NCBI GenBank assembly: GCA_021777285.1
Contig: JAJYDR010000003.1
Span: forward strand, 1 to 64,000
Direction: 5' to 3'
DNA length: 64,000 nucleotides
Source: Actinomycetes bacterium
GTDB lineage: Bacteria > Actinomycetota > Acidimicrobiia > Acidimicrobiales > RAAP-2
Numbering within the stretch: the first letter of the stretch is position 1; each line of letters begins with the position of its first letter. The notes beneath the pieces are model-generated. The model did no database searches. It was not told the origin of the DNA and saw only the letters and a list, made by a program, of their open reading frames with translations. This document shows positions 38,587 through 47,431 of the stretch, piece by piece. A program made the translations under genes and the position numbers.

Positions 38587-39038
38587 GTCTTCTCGCCGCG
38601 TCGTCGAACTACGCCGCGGTGATCCGGCCGCTGCAAGTCCTGGTCATGGTCGTGGCCCTGCTCTTCTTCGCGCGCGTCCTGCGCGTGGCGATGGTCGAGT
38701 CCCGGCCAGCCGACCAGGAGTCGGGCCGGTCCCGGCGCAAGCGGTCGGTCCCACTGGCGTTGGAGTTCCTTGAGCCCGACGACATGGCGGGCGGACGGAT
38801 CGACGTGGACCTGGCGGTCGTGATCGGTCGCGGCGCCGACTGCGACGTCTCACTGTCGGACACCTTCCTCTCGACGCGCCACGCCCGTGTGGCGAACGAT
38901 GCGGGTGACCTGTCGATCGAGGACCTGGGCTCGACGAACGGGACCTACGTGAACCAAGAGCTCATTCGCGGGCGGGTACTGCTCAAGCGGGGCGACGTGA
39001 TCCAGGTCGGAGGCGTCCTCTTGGAGGTGGTTCGTTGA
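38583..39038 (+). CDS. fhaB: FHA-domain protein FhaB/FipA
   Basis: 151 residues: a membrane helix (about 14-34), a basic linker (SGRSRRKRSVP) and an FHA domain (VVIGRGADCDVSL, LSTRHARV, STNGTYVNQ). TTG start overlaps the fhaA stop, as usual in this cluster. A phosphothreonine reader acting with PknB and division proteins. Confidence 0.92.
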   Translation: MSLLAASSNYAAVIRPLQVLVMVVALLFFARVLRVAMVESRPADQESGRSRRKRSVPLALEFLEPDDMAGGRIDVDLAVVIGRGADCDVSLSDTFLSTRHARVANDAGDLSIEDLGSTNGTYVNQELIRGRVLLKRGDVIQVGGVLLEVVR

Positions 39039-40249
39039 CGCGGTGGCGCTTCGCGGCCGCGACGGATACCGGTCTCGTGCGCGACGCGAATGAGGACGCC
39101 TGGTCGGTCGACCGCACCCTGGCCATCGTCGCCGACGGCATGGGCGGCCACGCCGCGGGGGAGGTGGCGTCGTCACTCGCCGTCGAGGTGATCACCCGCG
39201 AGTTCCACGAGAATGAGACGGTGGACGGCCTCTACGCCGCGGTCGAGGCGGCGAACCAGTCGGTGCTCGCCGACGCCGTCGCCAACCCCGAGCGCTTCGG
39301 CATGGGCACCACGGTCATCGCCATCGCGCTGACCGAGGACGCGACGGGCGTCGTCTCGCCGACCCTCGTCAACGTGGGCGACTCGCGGGTCTACCAACTC
39401 CGTGACGGGGCGCTGCGCCAGCTGAGCGACGACCACAGCGTGGCCGAAGAGTGGGTCCGGATGGGTCGGCTCACCCCCGAAGAGGCGGCGGTCCACCCGC
39501 GGCGCCACCAGCTGACCCGGGTGCTCGGCATGGACGAGTCGGTCGAGATCGACATGGTCTCGGTGGTGGCCCAGCCGGGCGACCGGCTCCTGCTGTGCAG
39601 TGACGGCCTGTCCAACGAGCTCACCCCGGAGCAGCTCGTGCAGCTGGCGAGCCCGCCGATGCCCCTTGAGGACTCGGTGGAGAAACTGGTCGCCGCGGCC
39701 AAGGACGCCGGCGGACGCGACAACATCACGGTCGTCCTGGTCGAGTTCGACGAGGTCGTGGCGACGATGACCCCGGTGAAGAAGACGATCTCGACCGCCC
39801 CGGCGGCCGTTGCGCCGCCGCGGTCCACGCGTCGGCGCTCGTCGTGGCTCACGTGGCGCGTCGCCCTCGCGTCACTGGTGTTGGTCGGTGTGGCGGCCGG
39901 TTTCGTCGCCATCATGCACTGGTACGCGTATTCGACGTACTACCTCGCCGACGACTCGGGCTACATCGCGATCTACCAGGGACAGCCGAACGGGGTCCTG
40001 TGGTTCTCGTCGCGTAAGGTCCTGGATACGTCGTATCCTTCCGCTCACCTCCTGCCCGCGGCCCAGCGGCAGTTGGCCGCGACCATCAGCGAACCGTCGC
40101 TCACCTCGGCGCTGAGCTACGCGGCGTACCTCAACCGGGCCTGGCACCTCTCGCGCAGCATCTCGACCCCGACGACAACCACTTCGACATCCACCTCGAC
40201 GACGACCACGACGGTTCCGGCGACCACCACGACTAAGGCGAAGGGGTAG
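39035..40249 (+). CDS. pstP: PP2C-family Ser/Thr phosphatase PstP
   Basis: 404 residues. Cytoplasmic PP2C domain (1-235) with DTGLVRDANEDAW, VADGMGGHAAGE, VGDSRVY and GGRDNITVVL, the metal-binding Asp set. A membrane helix (about 272-292), an extracytoplasmic domain, and a C-terminal Thr-rich tail end the protein. It reverses PknB phosphorylation. TTG start overlaps fhaB. The next gene is pbpA, with no rodA between. Confidence 0.94.
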   Translation: MTRWRFAAATDTGLVRDANEDAWSVDRTLAIVADGMGGHAAGEVASSLAVEVITREFHENETVDGLYAAVEAANQSVLADAVANPERFGMGTTVIAIALTEDATGVVSPTLVNVGDSRVYQLRDGALRQLSDDHSVAEEWVRMGRLTPEEAAVHPRRHQLTRVLGMDESVEIDMVSVVAQPGDRLLLCSDGLSNELTPEQLVQLASPPMPLEDSVEKLVAAAKDAGGRDNITVVLVEFDEVVATMTPVKKTISTAPAAVAPPRSTRRRSSWLTWRVALASLVLVGVAAGFVAIMHWYAYSTYYLADDSGYIAIYQGQPNGVLWFSSRKVLDTSYPSAHLLPAAQRQLAATISEPSLTSALSYAAYLNRAWHLSRSISTPTTTTSTSTSTTTTTVPATTTTKAKG

Positions 40250-40252
40250 GCC

Positions 40253-41755
40253 GTGTCGCGCCGGTTGAGCGTCTTCGCGATCGCCATCATGCTGCTCTTC
40301 GCGGCGATCGCCGCCCAGGCGGTCAACATCCAGTTCTTCAAGGCGCCGGCCCTCGACGCGTCGATCCAGAACCCGCGCAACTCGCAGTCCAACAACCAGT
40401 ACCCGCGCGGTGAGATCGTCGCCGCCGACGGGACGGTCCTGGCGGAGTCGGTCCCGGCGACGAAGGGCTACTACCCCTACACGCGCGTCTACCCGCTGGG
40501 CTCGCTGACCTCGGGCCTCGTGGGCTTCGCCTCCCCGTTCTACGGGACCTGGGCCCTGGAGGCCGAGTACAACCAGTACCTGATCTCGCACGCCCAGCCG
40601 CCCCAGAGCCTGGCCCAGGTCCTCGCGCCGACGTCGGCCGCGGACACGGTCTCGATCACGCTCCAGCCGTCCCTGGAGCGCGTCGCCGCGACGGCCCTCG
40701 CCGGGCGCAACGGCGGTGCGGTTGTGCTCGACCCGCGCACCGGCGCGGTCCTCGCGATGTACTCCAACCCGACGTACAACCCCAAACCGTTCGAGTCGTC
40801 GAGCTTCGCCGTGGCGGCCAAGGCCTGGAAGACCGACGTCGCCAACAACGCCTACGGGTTCCCCCCGCTCGGCAACCTCGCGATCCAGCAGACCTTCCCG
40901 CCCGGCTCAACCTTCAAGATCGTGACGACGAGCGCGGTGGTCGCGAAGAAGCCGAGCCTGTTCACCAAGAGCTTCCCGGTCCTCGCGACGATCCACCTGC
41001 CCGACTCGAACAAGACCCTCTCGAACTACGCCTTCGTGCCCTGCGGTGGCGACATCCCCCAGATGCTGCCGCCCTCGTGCGACCAGGGCTACGCGCTCAT
41101 CGGCCTCGACCTCGGCGGGAACATCCTCGCCGAGACGGCCAACTCCTACGGGTTCAACGCCGTGCCCCCGATCGACCTGCCCGGCGCGCAGTCGAGCTTC
41201 TTCCCCTCGGCGGCGTCCTTCCTCTACAACAAGCCGGGCATCGCGTACTCGGCCATCGGCCAGCAGAACGTCCGTGCCTCGGCGTTGCAGATGGCGCTCG
41301 TGGCGGCCGGGGTCGCGAACGGTGGCACCGTCATGGCCCCGCACCTGCTCAACTACATCTCGGGTCCCGACGGGTCGGTCGTGAAGCGGTACCAGGACAC
41401 CGCCTGGAAGACGCCGCTCACCGCCGCCCAGGCGGCCCGGATCGTGCCGCTGATGCAAGAAGTCGTCCAGGCGTCGGACGGCACGGCCTACGGCATCTTC
41501 CCGGCGTGGGCCGACGTGGCGGCCAAGACCGGCACCGCCCAGGTCGGCAACTCGGTCCAGAACACCGACGACTGGATGATCGCCTTCGCCCCGGCGACGC
41601 ACCCGACCGTCGCGGTGGCGGTCGTGCTGCCCTACCAAGTCACCTCCGCGACGGGTGCGTCGGTGGCCGGGCCGGTCATCCGCTGTCTCATCGAAGGTGC
41701 CCTCGCGCTGCAGGCCGGGCGACCGGCGTCGGGGACGTCGACGACATGTCCGTGA
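40253..41755 (+). CDS. pbpA: Penicillin-binding protein PbpA (class B transpeptidase)
   Basis: 500 residues: an N-terminal membrane anchor, a dimerisation/stem region and a transpeptidase domain. Catalytic motifs are PPGSTFK (SxxK), SCD (position of SxN; Asp in place of Asn, as I recall for elongation-type PBP2) and AAKTGTAQ (KTG). It cross-links peptidoglycan during growth or division. GTG 40253 is 3 nt after pstP. Its usual glycosyltransferase partner RodA/FtsW is absent here. Confidence 0.92.
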   Translation: MSRRLSVFAIAIMLLFAAIAAQAVNIQFFKAPALDASIQNPRNSQSNNQYPRGEIVAADGTVLAESVPATKGYYPYTRVYPLGSLTSGLVGFASPFYGTWALEAEYNQYLISHAQPPQSLAQVLAPTSAADTVSITLQPSLERVAATALAGRNGGAVVLDPRTGAVLAMYSNPTYNPKPFESSSFAVAAKAWKTDVANNAYGFPPLGNLAIQQTFPPGSTFKIVTTSAVVAKKPSLFTKSFPVLATIHLPDSNKTLSNYAFVPCGGDIPQMLPPSCDQGYALIGLDLGGNILAETANSYGFNAVPPIDLPGAQSSFFPSAASFLYNKPGIAYSAIGQQNVRASALQMALVAAGVANGGTVMAPHLLNYISGPDGSVVKRYQDTAWKTPLTAAQAARIVPLMQEVVQASDGTAYGIFPAWADVAAKTGTAQVGNSVQNTDDWMIAFAPATHPTVAVAVVLPYQVTSATGASVAGPVIRCLIEGALALQAGRPASGTSTTCP

Positions 41756-41800
41756 CCACGCGGGTAATCCAGGTGGGCCAGGACGTAGGCTGGGGCGGGT

Positions 41801-43693
41801 ATGGAGCCCGTTAGCGATCCACGTATCTACTCGCAGCGCTACCAGGTGACCCACCTGATAGCCCGCGGCGGCATGGCCATGGTCTACCGGGCCCAGGACT
41901 TGCTGCTCAATCGCGCCGTCGCCCTGAAGATTCTCTACCCCGAGCTCTCGGCCGACCCCACCTTCGTCGAGCGGTTCCGGCGCGAGGCGCAGGCCGCGGC
42001 GAACCTCTCGCACCCCAACATCGTCCCGGTCTTCGACTGGGGCCAGGACGCTGGTACCTACTTCATCGTCATGGAACTGGTCGACGGGACCTCCCTCGCC
42101 GAGATCGTGCGGGGCTCGCGCACGCTCACGCCGTCGCGGGCCGCACAGATCACCGCGCAGGTGGCCGCCGCCCTGGGCTACGCGCACCGCGCCGGCGTCG
42201 TGCACCGCGACATCAAGCCCGGCAACATCCTCATCACCACCGACGGACAGGTGAAGGTGACCGACTTCGGCATCGCCCAGGCGGTCGCGAGCGAGGACCA
42301 CCTGGCCGAGGCCGGCTCGGTCATGGGCACCGCGACGTACTTCTCGCCCGAGCAGGCCGAGGGAGCCGCGGTCGACGGCCGCAGCGACGTCTACTCACTG
42401 GGCGTCGTCCTTTACGAGTTGCTCGTCGGTCGCCCGCCCTACATCGGCGACTCGCCGGTCGCGGTGTCGAGTCAGCACGTCCACGGCACCATCCCGTCGC
42501 CGTCGGACTTCTCGGACTCGGTTCCCACCGATCTCGAGGCGATCGTCATGCTCGCCCTCGCCAAGTCCCCGGACCAGCGCTATCAGACCGCCGACGAGTT
42601 GCGAGCCGACCTCGTTCGCTTCACCGACGGCCAACCGGTGCACGCCGCGACGCGCGACGGCGCCTACTACGGCGCCGACGTGACTCGGGCCGTCGCGACC
42701 GTCACGCCCGGCGAACGGACCCAGGCCGTGCCGGTCATGTCCGGCCCACGCACCGACGTGCGCCGTCGTCGCGGTGGCGCGCGCGGGTTCGTGATCGCGA
42801 TCGTGATCATCCTGCTGCTCGCCGCCGGGGGCTACGCCTACGCCCGCCTCGCGACGGCGAACTCGGTGTCGACCATGCCCGACGTCGTCGGTCAGACCGT
42901 CGCGTCCGCGTCCTCGACCCTGCTCGCGGACAACCTCGTGATCGGCACCACGAAGCTCGTGTACTCCCCGAAGGCCTCGGGCACCGTCGTCAAGACCGAC
43001 CCGTCCTCGGGTGCGTCGGTGAAGAAGGGTGACACCGTCGCCCTGGAAGTCAGCCAGGGTCCCGCGCCGACGAAGGTGACCGTCCCCGACGAGACCGGCA
43101 AGGCCCTCTCGACCGCCCTGAGTGCGCTCCAGCAGCTCGGCTTCGTGGTCACGGTCAACCAGACCTCCACCGCGCCGGCCGGCGGCGCACCCAACACGGT
43201 GCTCTCCCAGACGCCCCTTGGCGGCACGCAGTCCCACGCGGGGGCGAAGGTCGTCCTGACCGTGCTCTCCCAGGGCGCGACCTTCCCGCTGCCCGACGTC
43301 CGTAGCGACTCGCCGCTCCAGGCGGCGGCCACCCTCGGCCAGAACGGACTGTCGGTCAGCTCGACGACGACGGGCTGTTCGAACACGGTGGCGCAGGGCT
43401 TGGTGCTTCGCACGGTCCCGGCCGCCGGTTCGATGGTGACGTCGGGCACGTCAGTCGAGCTGGTCACGTCCTCGGGGGTCTGCCAGGTCTACGTCGCCAA
43501 CGTGATCGGCCAGACGCCCGCCGAGGCGTCGTCGACCCTCTCGGCCCAGGGACTCAACCTGGGACAGGTGACCGACGCCCTGCCGACGGACTGCCTGACG
43601 CCGGGGACCTCGGGCCAGATCATCAGCCAGAACCCCGGTCCGGGGATCTCGGTGCCCTACGACTCGAGCGTGGACGTCACCGTCTGCCCGTAG
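41801..43693 (+). CDS. pknB: Ser/Thr protein kinase PknB with four PASTA repeats
   Basis: 630 residues. Kinase domain: Gly loop ARGGMAMVYRA, Lys43 in VALKIL, catalytic HRDIKPGN (Asp137), DFG at 155-157 and GTATYFSPEQA. Then a basic juxtamembrane segment, one helix (about 328-350) and four PASTA domains that sense muropeptide or lipid II. Four Cys lie in PASTA 3-4, suggesting disulfides. TAGGCT 9 nt before ATG 41801 gives it its own promoter. No pknA lies between pbpA and pknB. Confidence 0.95.
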   Translation: MEPVSDPRIYSQRYQVTHLIARGGMAMVYRAQDLLLNRAVALKILYPELSADPTFVERFRREAQAAANLSHPNIVPVFDWGQDAGTYFIVMELVDGTSLAEIVRGSRTLTPSRAAQITAQVAAALGYAHRAGVVHRDIKPGNILITTDGQVKVTDFGIAQAVASEDHLAEAGSVMGTATYFSPEQAEGAAVDGRSDVYSLGVVLYELLVGRPPYIGDSPVAVSSQHVHGTIPSPSDFSDSVPTDLEAIVMLALAKSPDQRYQTADELRADLVRFTDGQPVHAATRDGAYYGADVTRAVATVTPGERTQAVPVMSGPRTDVRRRRGGARGFVIAIVIILLLAAGGYAYARLATANSVSTMPDVVGQTVASASSTLLADNLVIGTTKLVYSPKASGTVVKTDPSSGASVKKGDTVALEVSQGPAPTKVTVPDETGKALSTALSALQQLGFVVTVNQTSTAPAGGAPNTVLSQTPLGGTQSHAGAKVVLTVLSQGATFPLPDVRSDSPLQAAATLGQNGLSVSSTTTGCSNTVAQGLVLRTVPAAGSMVTSGTSVELVTSSGVCQVYVANVIGQTPAEASSTLSAQGLNLGQVTDALPTDCLTPGTSGQIISQNPGPGISVPYDSSVDVTVCP

Positions 43694-43717
43694 CCTCGCG
43701 GCCGGCGGGCGATTAGG

Positions 43718-43723
43718 TACCAT
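43718..43723 (+). promoter_or_regulatory. -10 box of crgA
   Basis: TACCAT ends 8 nt before ATG 43732; no ribosome site. The same hexamer precedes fhaA at 37924-37929. Confidence 0.45.
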
Positions 43724-43731
43724 GGTCCCCT

Positions 43732-44007
43732 ATGGCATCGAGTGGGCCCAAGCGGCGAACCAGCAAAGAGATGGGGCGCTACGTCACCGCTGAGCAGCGC
43801 GGCCGCTACACCCCGCCCCGGCCGCCGGGCGCGGACCACAGTCCCCACTGGTACGGGTGGATGCTGCTCGACCTGCTGCTCTTCGGCCTGATCGTCATCG
43901 TGCTCAACTACCTCCAGGTCCTGCCGGGCTCGACCTCTGCGTGGTACCTGGGCATCGGGCTGCTCGCGATGTTCTCGGCCTTCTACATGGCCACGCGGTA
44001 CCGCTAA
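43732..44007 (+). CDS. crgA: Cell division protein CrgA
   Basis: 91 residues with a basic N-terminus (VTAEQRGRYTPPRPP), two membrane helices and the ending FYMATRYR, all typical of CrgA. In mycobacteria and streptomycetes it coordinates FtsZ/FtsI and septum placement. Its stop overlaps that of the opposite-strand thiolase. Confidence 0.93.
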   Translation: MASSGPKRRTSKEMGRYVTAEQRGRYTPPRPPGADHSPHWYGWMLLDLLLFGLIVIVLNYLQVLPGSTSAWYLGIGLLAMFSAFYMATRYR

Positions 44008-45182
44008 CCGAGCCGCTCGATCACGGTGGCGTTGGCCATGCCGCCGCCCTCGCACATCGTCAGGAGTCCGTAGCGCCCGTTGGTGCGCTCGAGCTCGTTG
44101 AGTAAGGTCGCCGTCAACTTCGCGCCCGAGGCGCCGAGCGGGTGGCCGAGGGCGATCGCCCCGCCGTTCACGTTCACCTTGTCGAGATCGGCGTGGTGCT
44201 CGCGCTGCCAGGCGAGCACCACCGAGGCGAAGGCCTCGTTGATCTCCACCAGGTCGATGTCGTCGAGGCTGAGCCGGGCCTTGGCGAGCACTTTGGCGGT
44301 GGCCGGGATCGGTCCCGTCAGCATCGTCACCGGGTCCACGCCGGCGAGCGCGAAGGCGTGGAAGCGCGCGCGGGGCGTGTAGCCGAGCGCGCGGGCGCGC
44401 TCCTCGGACATGATGAGCACGGCCGAGGCCCCGTCGGTGATCTGCGAGGAGTTGCCCGCCGTGATCGACCCGCCCTCTTGGAACGCGGGCCGGAGGTTGG
44501 CGAGGACCTCGAGCGAGGTGTCCGGGCGAATGCCCTCGTCGGCCAGGAGCAACTCGTCGGTGTCGCGGCCTTCGTCGTCGCGCACCGCGATCGGGATGAT
44601 CTCGCGCTCGAAGCGGCCCTCGGCGGTCGCGCGCGCGGCGCGGCGGTGGCTCTCCATGCTGAAGGCGTCGAGCTCCTCGCGGCTGATGTCCCACTGGTCG
44701 GCGATCATCTGGGCGCCGATGCCCTGATTGCGCAGGCCGCCGACCGGCTCGTAGCGCTCGGTCACCCGGGGCCCGAAGGGAAAGCCCGAGTCCTTGCCGA
44801 TCGACGAGCCCATCGGGACGCGGGTCATGACCTCGACGCCGGCCGCGACGACGATGTCGTAGGCGCCGGCCATCACGCCCTGGGCGGCGAAGTGCATCGC
44901 CTGCTGGCTCGAGCCGCACTGGCGGTCGACCGTGGTCGCCGGCACGGACTCCGGCCACCCGGCCGCGAGCACGGCGTTGCGCCCGACGTTAAATGCCTGC
45001 TCGCCGGTCTGCGAGACACAGCCCATGATGACGTCGTCGATCAGTGACGGGTCGAGGTCGTTGCGACTCGCGATCGCGCGCAGGGCCTCCGAGGCGAGGT
45101 CCACCGCGTGCCAGTTGCGCAACTTCCCGTTGCGCCGACCCCCCGCGGTGCGCAGTACGTCAACAATCACGGCTGTCGTCAT
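44004..45182 (-). CDS. Acetyl-CoA acetyltransferase (thiolase)
   Basis: 392 residues. Catalytic Cys in DRQCGSSQQA, His in GGAIALGHPLGASGAK and second Cys in MCEGGGMANATVIERLG, all in place. It condenses or cleaves acyl-CoA in beta-oxidation or acetoacetyl-CoA formation; the direction is unknown. ATG 45182 has AGAGGA upstream and is preferred to GTG 45197. The TAG overlaps the crgA TAA tail to tail. Confidence 0.93.
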   Translation of the reverse strand: MTTAVIVDVLRTAGGRRNGKLRNWHAVDLASEALRAIASRNDLDPSLIDDVIMGCVSQTGEQAFNVGRNAVLAAGWPESVPATTVDRQCGSSQQAMHFAAQGVMAGAYDIVVAAGVEVMTRVPMGSSIGKDSGFPFGPRVTERYEPVGGLRNQGIGAQMIADQWDISREELDAFSMESHRRAARATAEGRFEREIIPIAVRDDEGRDTDELLLADEGIRPDTSLEVLANLRPAFQEGGSITAGNSSQITDGASAVLIMSEERARALGYTPRARFHAFALAGVDPVTMLTGPIPATAKVLAKARLSLDDIDLVEINEAFASVVLAWQREHHADLDKVNVNGGAIALGHPLGASGAKLTATLLNELERTNGRYGLLTMCEGGGMANATVIERLG

Positions 45183-45262
45183 GGGCGATCCTCTCACTAC
45201 TGGGCGAGCCCCTCGTTGCGAATCCTAGACGTCGGCCCACGAGGACCACCCTGGCGTCGCGG

Positions 45263-45268
45263 TAGGGT
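45263..45268 (+). promoter_or_regulatory. -10 box, leaderless start
   Basis: TAGGGT ends 6 nt before GTG 45275; no ribosome site. Confidence 0.5.
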
Positions 45269-45274
45269 CGGCCC

Positions 45275-45676
45275 GTGATACCCGTCGGCGTCGATCGTTG
45301 GCTCGCCGAGCGCACGCCACCGGTCGTCGCCGCGCTCGGGGTCACGTTCGCGCGCGGCGGCGTCGACGGGGAGGACCTCGGCTGGGTCGAGGGAGGCTTC
45401 GCGCCCGACCTCGCGGCCGGCGGACCCGACGGTGTCGTCAGCGGTGGCGTCCTCGCGGTCGTGCTCGGCGCGGCCATGGCGCTCGCCGTCGACGTCGTCG
45501 ACATGGCGCCGGGGCCCTCGTCATCGATCACCGCACTCACCATCGCCATCGAACGCGACGCGCGGTGCGGCGAGGTTCTCGAGCTGCGCGGCGAGGTCGA
45601 GGGGCTCACCCGTGTCGGGGGGTCGGCCCAGGCGACCGTGACCGACGCCACTGGTGCGCTCGTCGCGCGCGCGTAG
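45275..45676 (+). CDS. Hotdog-fold thioesterase, PaaI-like
   Basis: 133 residues. GGVLAVVLGAAMALAVDVV and ITALTIAIERDARCGEVLELR, cut here as TIAIERDARCGE, followed by EGLTRVGGSAQATVTD, match the acyl-CoA-thioesterase hotdog pattern. It may act with the adjacent divergent thiolase. Acyl group unknown. Confidence 0.72.
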   Translation: MIPVGVDRWLAERTPPVVAALGVTFARGGVDGEDLGWVEGGFAPDLAAGGPDGVVSGGVLAVVLGAAMALAVDVVDMAPGPSSSITALTIAIERDARCGEVLELRGEVEGLTRVGGSAQATVTDATGALVARA

Positions 45677-45703
45677 GCGACGCTCGCGCGCCACCGCGCC
45701 TGA

Positions 45704-46660
45704 TCAGATGTGTTCGGCGGGAATCTGGCCGAGGCGCCCGGCCTGGTAGTCGTCGAAGGCCTGCTGCAGCTCGGCGCGCGTGTTCATCACGAAGGGTCCG
45801 TAGGCAGCGACCGGCTCGCGGATCGGCTGGCCGCCGAGGACGAGCACCTCGAGGGCGGTCGTGCGCGAGTCCTGGTGCTCGTCGGCCTCGAGCAACAGGA
45901 AGTCACCGTCGCGGTGCACGGCCAGCTGCCCGTCGTGGATCGGGCGCCGGTCGAGTCCGACGGTGCCCGTGCCGGCGAGGATGTAGGTCAGCGCGTTGTA
46001 GGCCGGGTTCCAGGGCAGCGCGAGCCGCGCGCCCGGCAGCAGGGTGACGTGGACCAGGCTGATCGGCGTGTGGGTGTCGCCGGGCCCGGCGTAGGTGCCG
46101 AGCTGGCCCGCGATGACCCGAATGATCGCGTCGCCGGTCTCGTTGGAGAGCAGTGAGATGGCGAGCGCTTCGATGTCCTGGTAGCGGGGCCTGGTCATCT
46201 TGAGGGCCGCCGGCAGGTTCACCCAGAGTTGGATGCCGTGGAACAGGCCGCCCGTGTCGATCAACTCGTCCGGCGGCCGCTCGATGTGCAAGATGCCACC
46301 ACCGGCGGTCATCCACTGGGTCGCGCCGTTCTGGATCACGCCGCCGCCGCCGATCGAGTCCTGGTGCACGAACGTGCCGTCGATCATGTAGGTCACGGTT
46401 TCAAAGCCCCGGTGGGGGTGCCACGGCGTGCCCTTGGGCTCGCCCGGGCCGTAGTCGACCTCGCCCATCTGGTCCATGTGCACGAAGGGATCGAGGTCGG
46501 CGAGGTCCACGCCGGCGAAGGCCCGTCGAACGGGGAACCCCTCGCCCTCGAGTCCGCGCGGGGCGGTGGTGATCGACGTCACGCGCCGCGGCCGGTCGGT
46601 CACCAGCGGTGCGACGAGTCGCGGGAGTTCGAGGGGGTTGGCGACGGTAACGGCGGGCAT
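45704..46660 (-). CDS. Pirin family protein
   Basis: 318 residues, double cupin. Metal ligands are visible in WHPHRGFETVTY (two His) and GILHIERPP (His and Glu). Pirins are iron proteins; some have quercetinase or redox-sensing activity. TAGAAT (46667-46672) is 6 nt before the ATG, so the transcript is probably leaderless. Confidence 0.92.
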   Translation of the reverse strand: MPAVTVANPLELPRLVAPLVTDRPRRVTSITTAPRGLEGEGFPVRRAFAGVDLADLDPFVHMDQMGEVDYGPGEPKGTPWHPHRGFETVTYMIDGTFVHQDSIGGGGVIQNGATQWMTAGGGILHIERPPDELIDTGGLFHGIQLWVNLPAALKMTRPRYQDIEALAISLLSNETGDAIIRVIAGQLGTYAGPGDTHTPISLVHVTLLPGARLALPWNPAYNALTYILAGTGTVGLDRRPIHDGQLAVHRDGDFLLLEADEHQDSRTTALEVLVLGGQPIREPVAAYGPFVMNTRAELQQAFDDYQAGRLGQIPAEHI

Positions 46661-46666
46661 AGCCGG

Positions 46667-46672
46667 ATTCTA
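46667..46672 (-). promoter_or_regulatory. -10 box of the pirin gene
   Basis: TAGAAT on the minus strand, 6 nt before ATG 46660. Confidence 0.55.
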
Positions 46673-47431
46673 CGGGTGGCCCCTGTTTCGCTGAGCGCGC
46701 CACGCCCCGGCGACGCCGATGGCGATCAATCCGGTCAGTGAAAGCGCCAGGGTCCCCGGTCCGGCGTTGAGGCCACCGCGGGCGTGGCTCACCCCGACCC
46801 AGTCGGCGACCGAGGCACCGAGGGGCCGCGTGAGCACGTAGGCGGCCCAGAACGTGGCGACCTCGTGGCGTCGTGCGAGTCCGAAGTAGAGACCCGGGGC
46901 GATGAACAGCACGAGGAAGAGCACCGCGGAGTCGCGGTACCCGAGCCCGACGACGTAGGCGGCGTAGTCGCCCGCGGCGGTGCCGAGGGCGAAGGTCGTC
47001 GTGATCGCCGCCCAATAGAAGAGCTCGCGTCGGGTGGTGTCGATCGTGTGGATCGAGAGCGTCTGCTCGACCCGGTACCACACGCTAAAGACGGCGGCGA
47101 GGGTGAGCGCGAAGGTGACGGTGGACACGAGGTAGGGCACCCCGAACGCGACGTGCACGACGTCGGCGCACATCGTGCCAAAGACGCTCACCATCACTAC
47201 GGCGCTCCAGTAGGTCACGACGAAGTAGCGCGGGCTGCGCAGCTGGAGCCAGAGCACGCCGGCGAAGACCGCGGCACCCGCGAGCACCGCGAGCTCGGGG
47301 TTGAAGCGGTGGACGAGGAAGTCCGACGCCGACTCGCCCATCGCCGTCGTCAGCAGCTTCACGTACCAGAAGCGCAGGTCGACCTCGGGCACCTTGACGG
47401 TGCGGAAGTGGCGACGAAGACGCAGACCCAC
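46670..47431 (-). CDS. COG4705-like multi-pass membrane protein
   Basis: 253 residues with about eight membrane helices in two related halves. Repeated motifs KLLTTAMGESASDFL and TTFALGTAAGDYAAY, and the tail YVLTRPLGASVADW, are typical of the uncharacterised COG4705 membrane-anchored family. GTG 47431 follows the upstream stop directly. Function unknown. Confidence 0.78.
   Translation of the reverse strand: MGLRLRRHFRTVKVPEVDLRFWYVKLLTTAMGESASDFLVHRFNPELAVLAGAAVFAGVLWLQLRSPRYFVVTYWSAVVMVSVFGTMCADVVHVAFGVPYLVSTVTFALTLAAVFSVWYRVEQTLSIHTIDTTRRELFYWAAITTTFALGTAAGDYAAYVVGLGYRDSAVLFLVLFIAPGLYFGLARRHEVATFWAAYVLTRPLGASVADWVGVSHARGGLNAGPGTLALSLTGLIAIGVAGAWRAQRNRGHP

Noticed and set aside
40150..40249. 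Short repeats of ACGACC-type codons at the end of pstP
   Set aside because: They encode a Thr-rich tail and are codon-level low complexity, as in other exported linkers here, not a separate repeat element.
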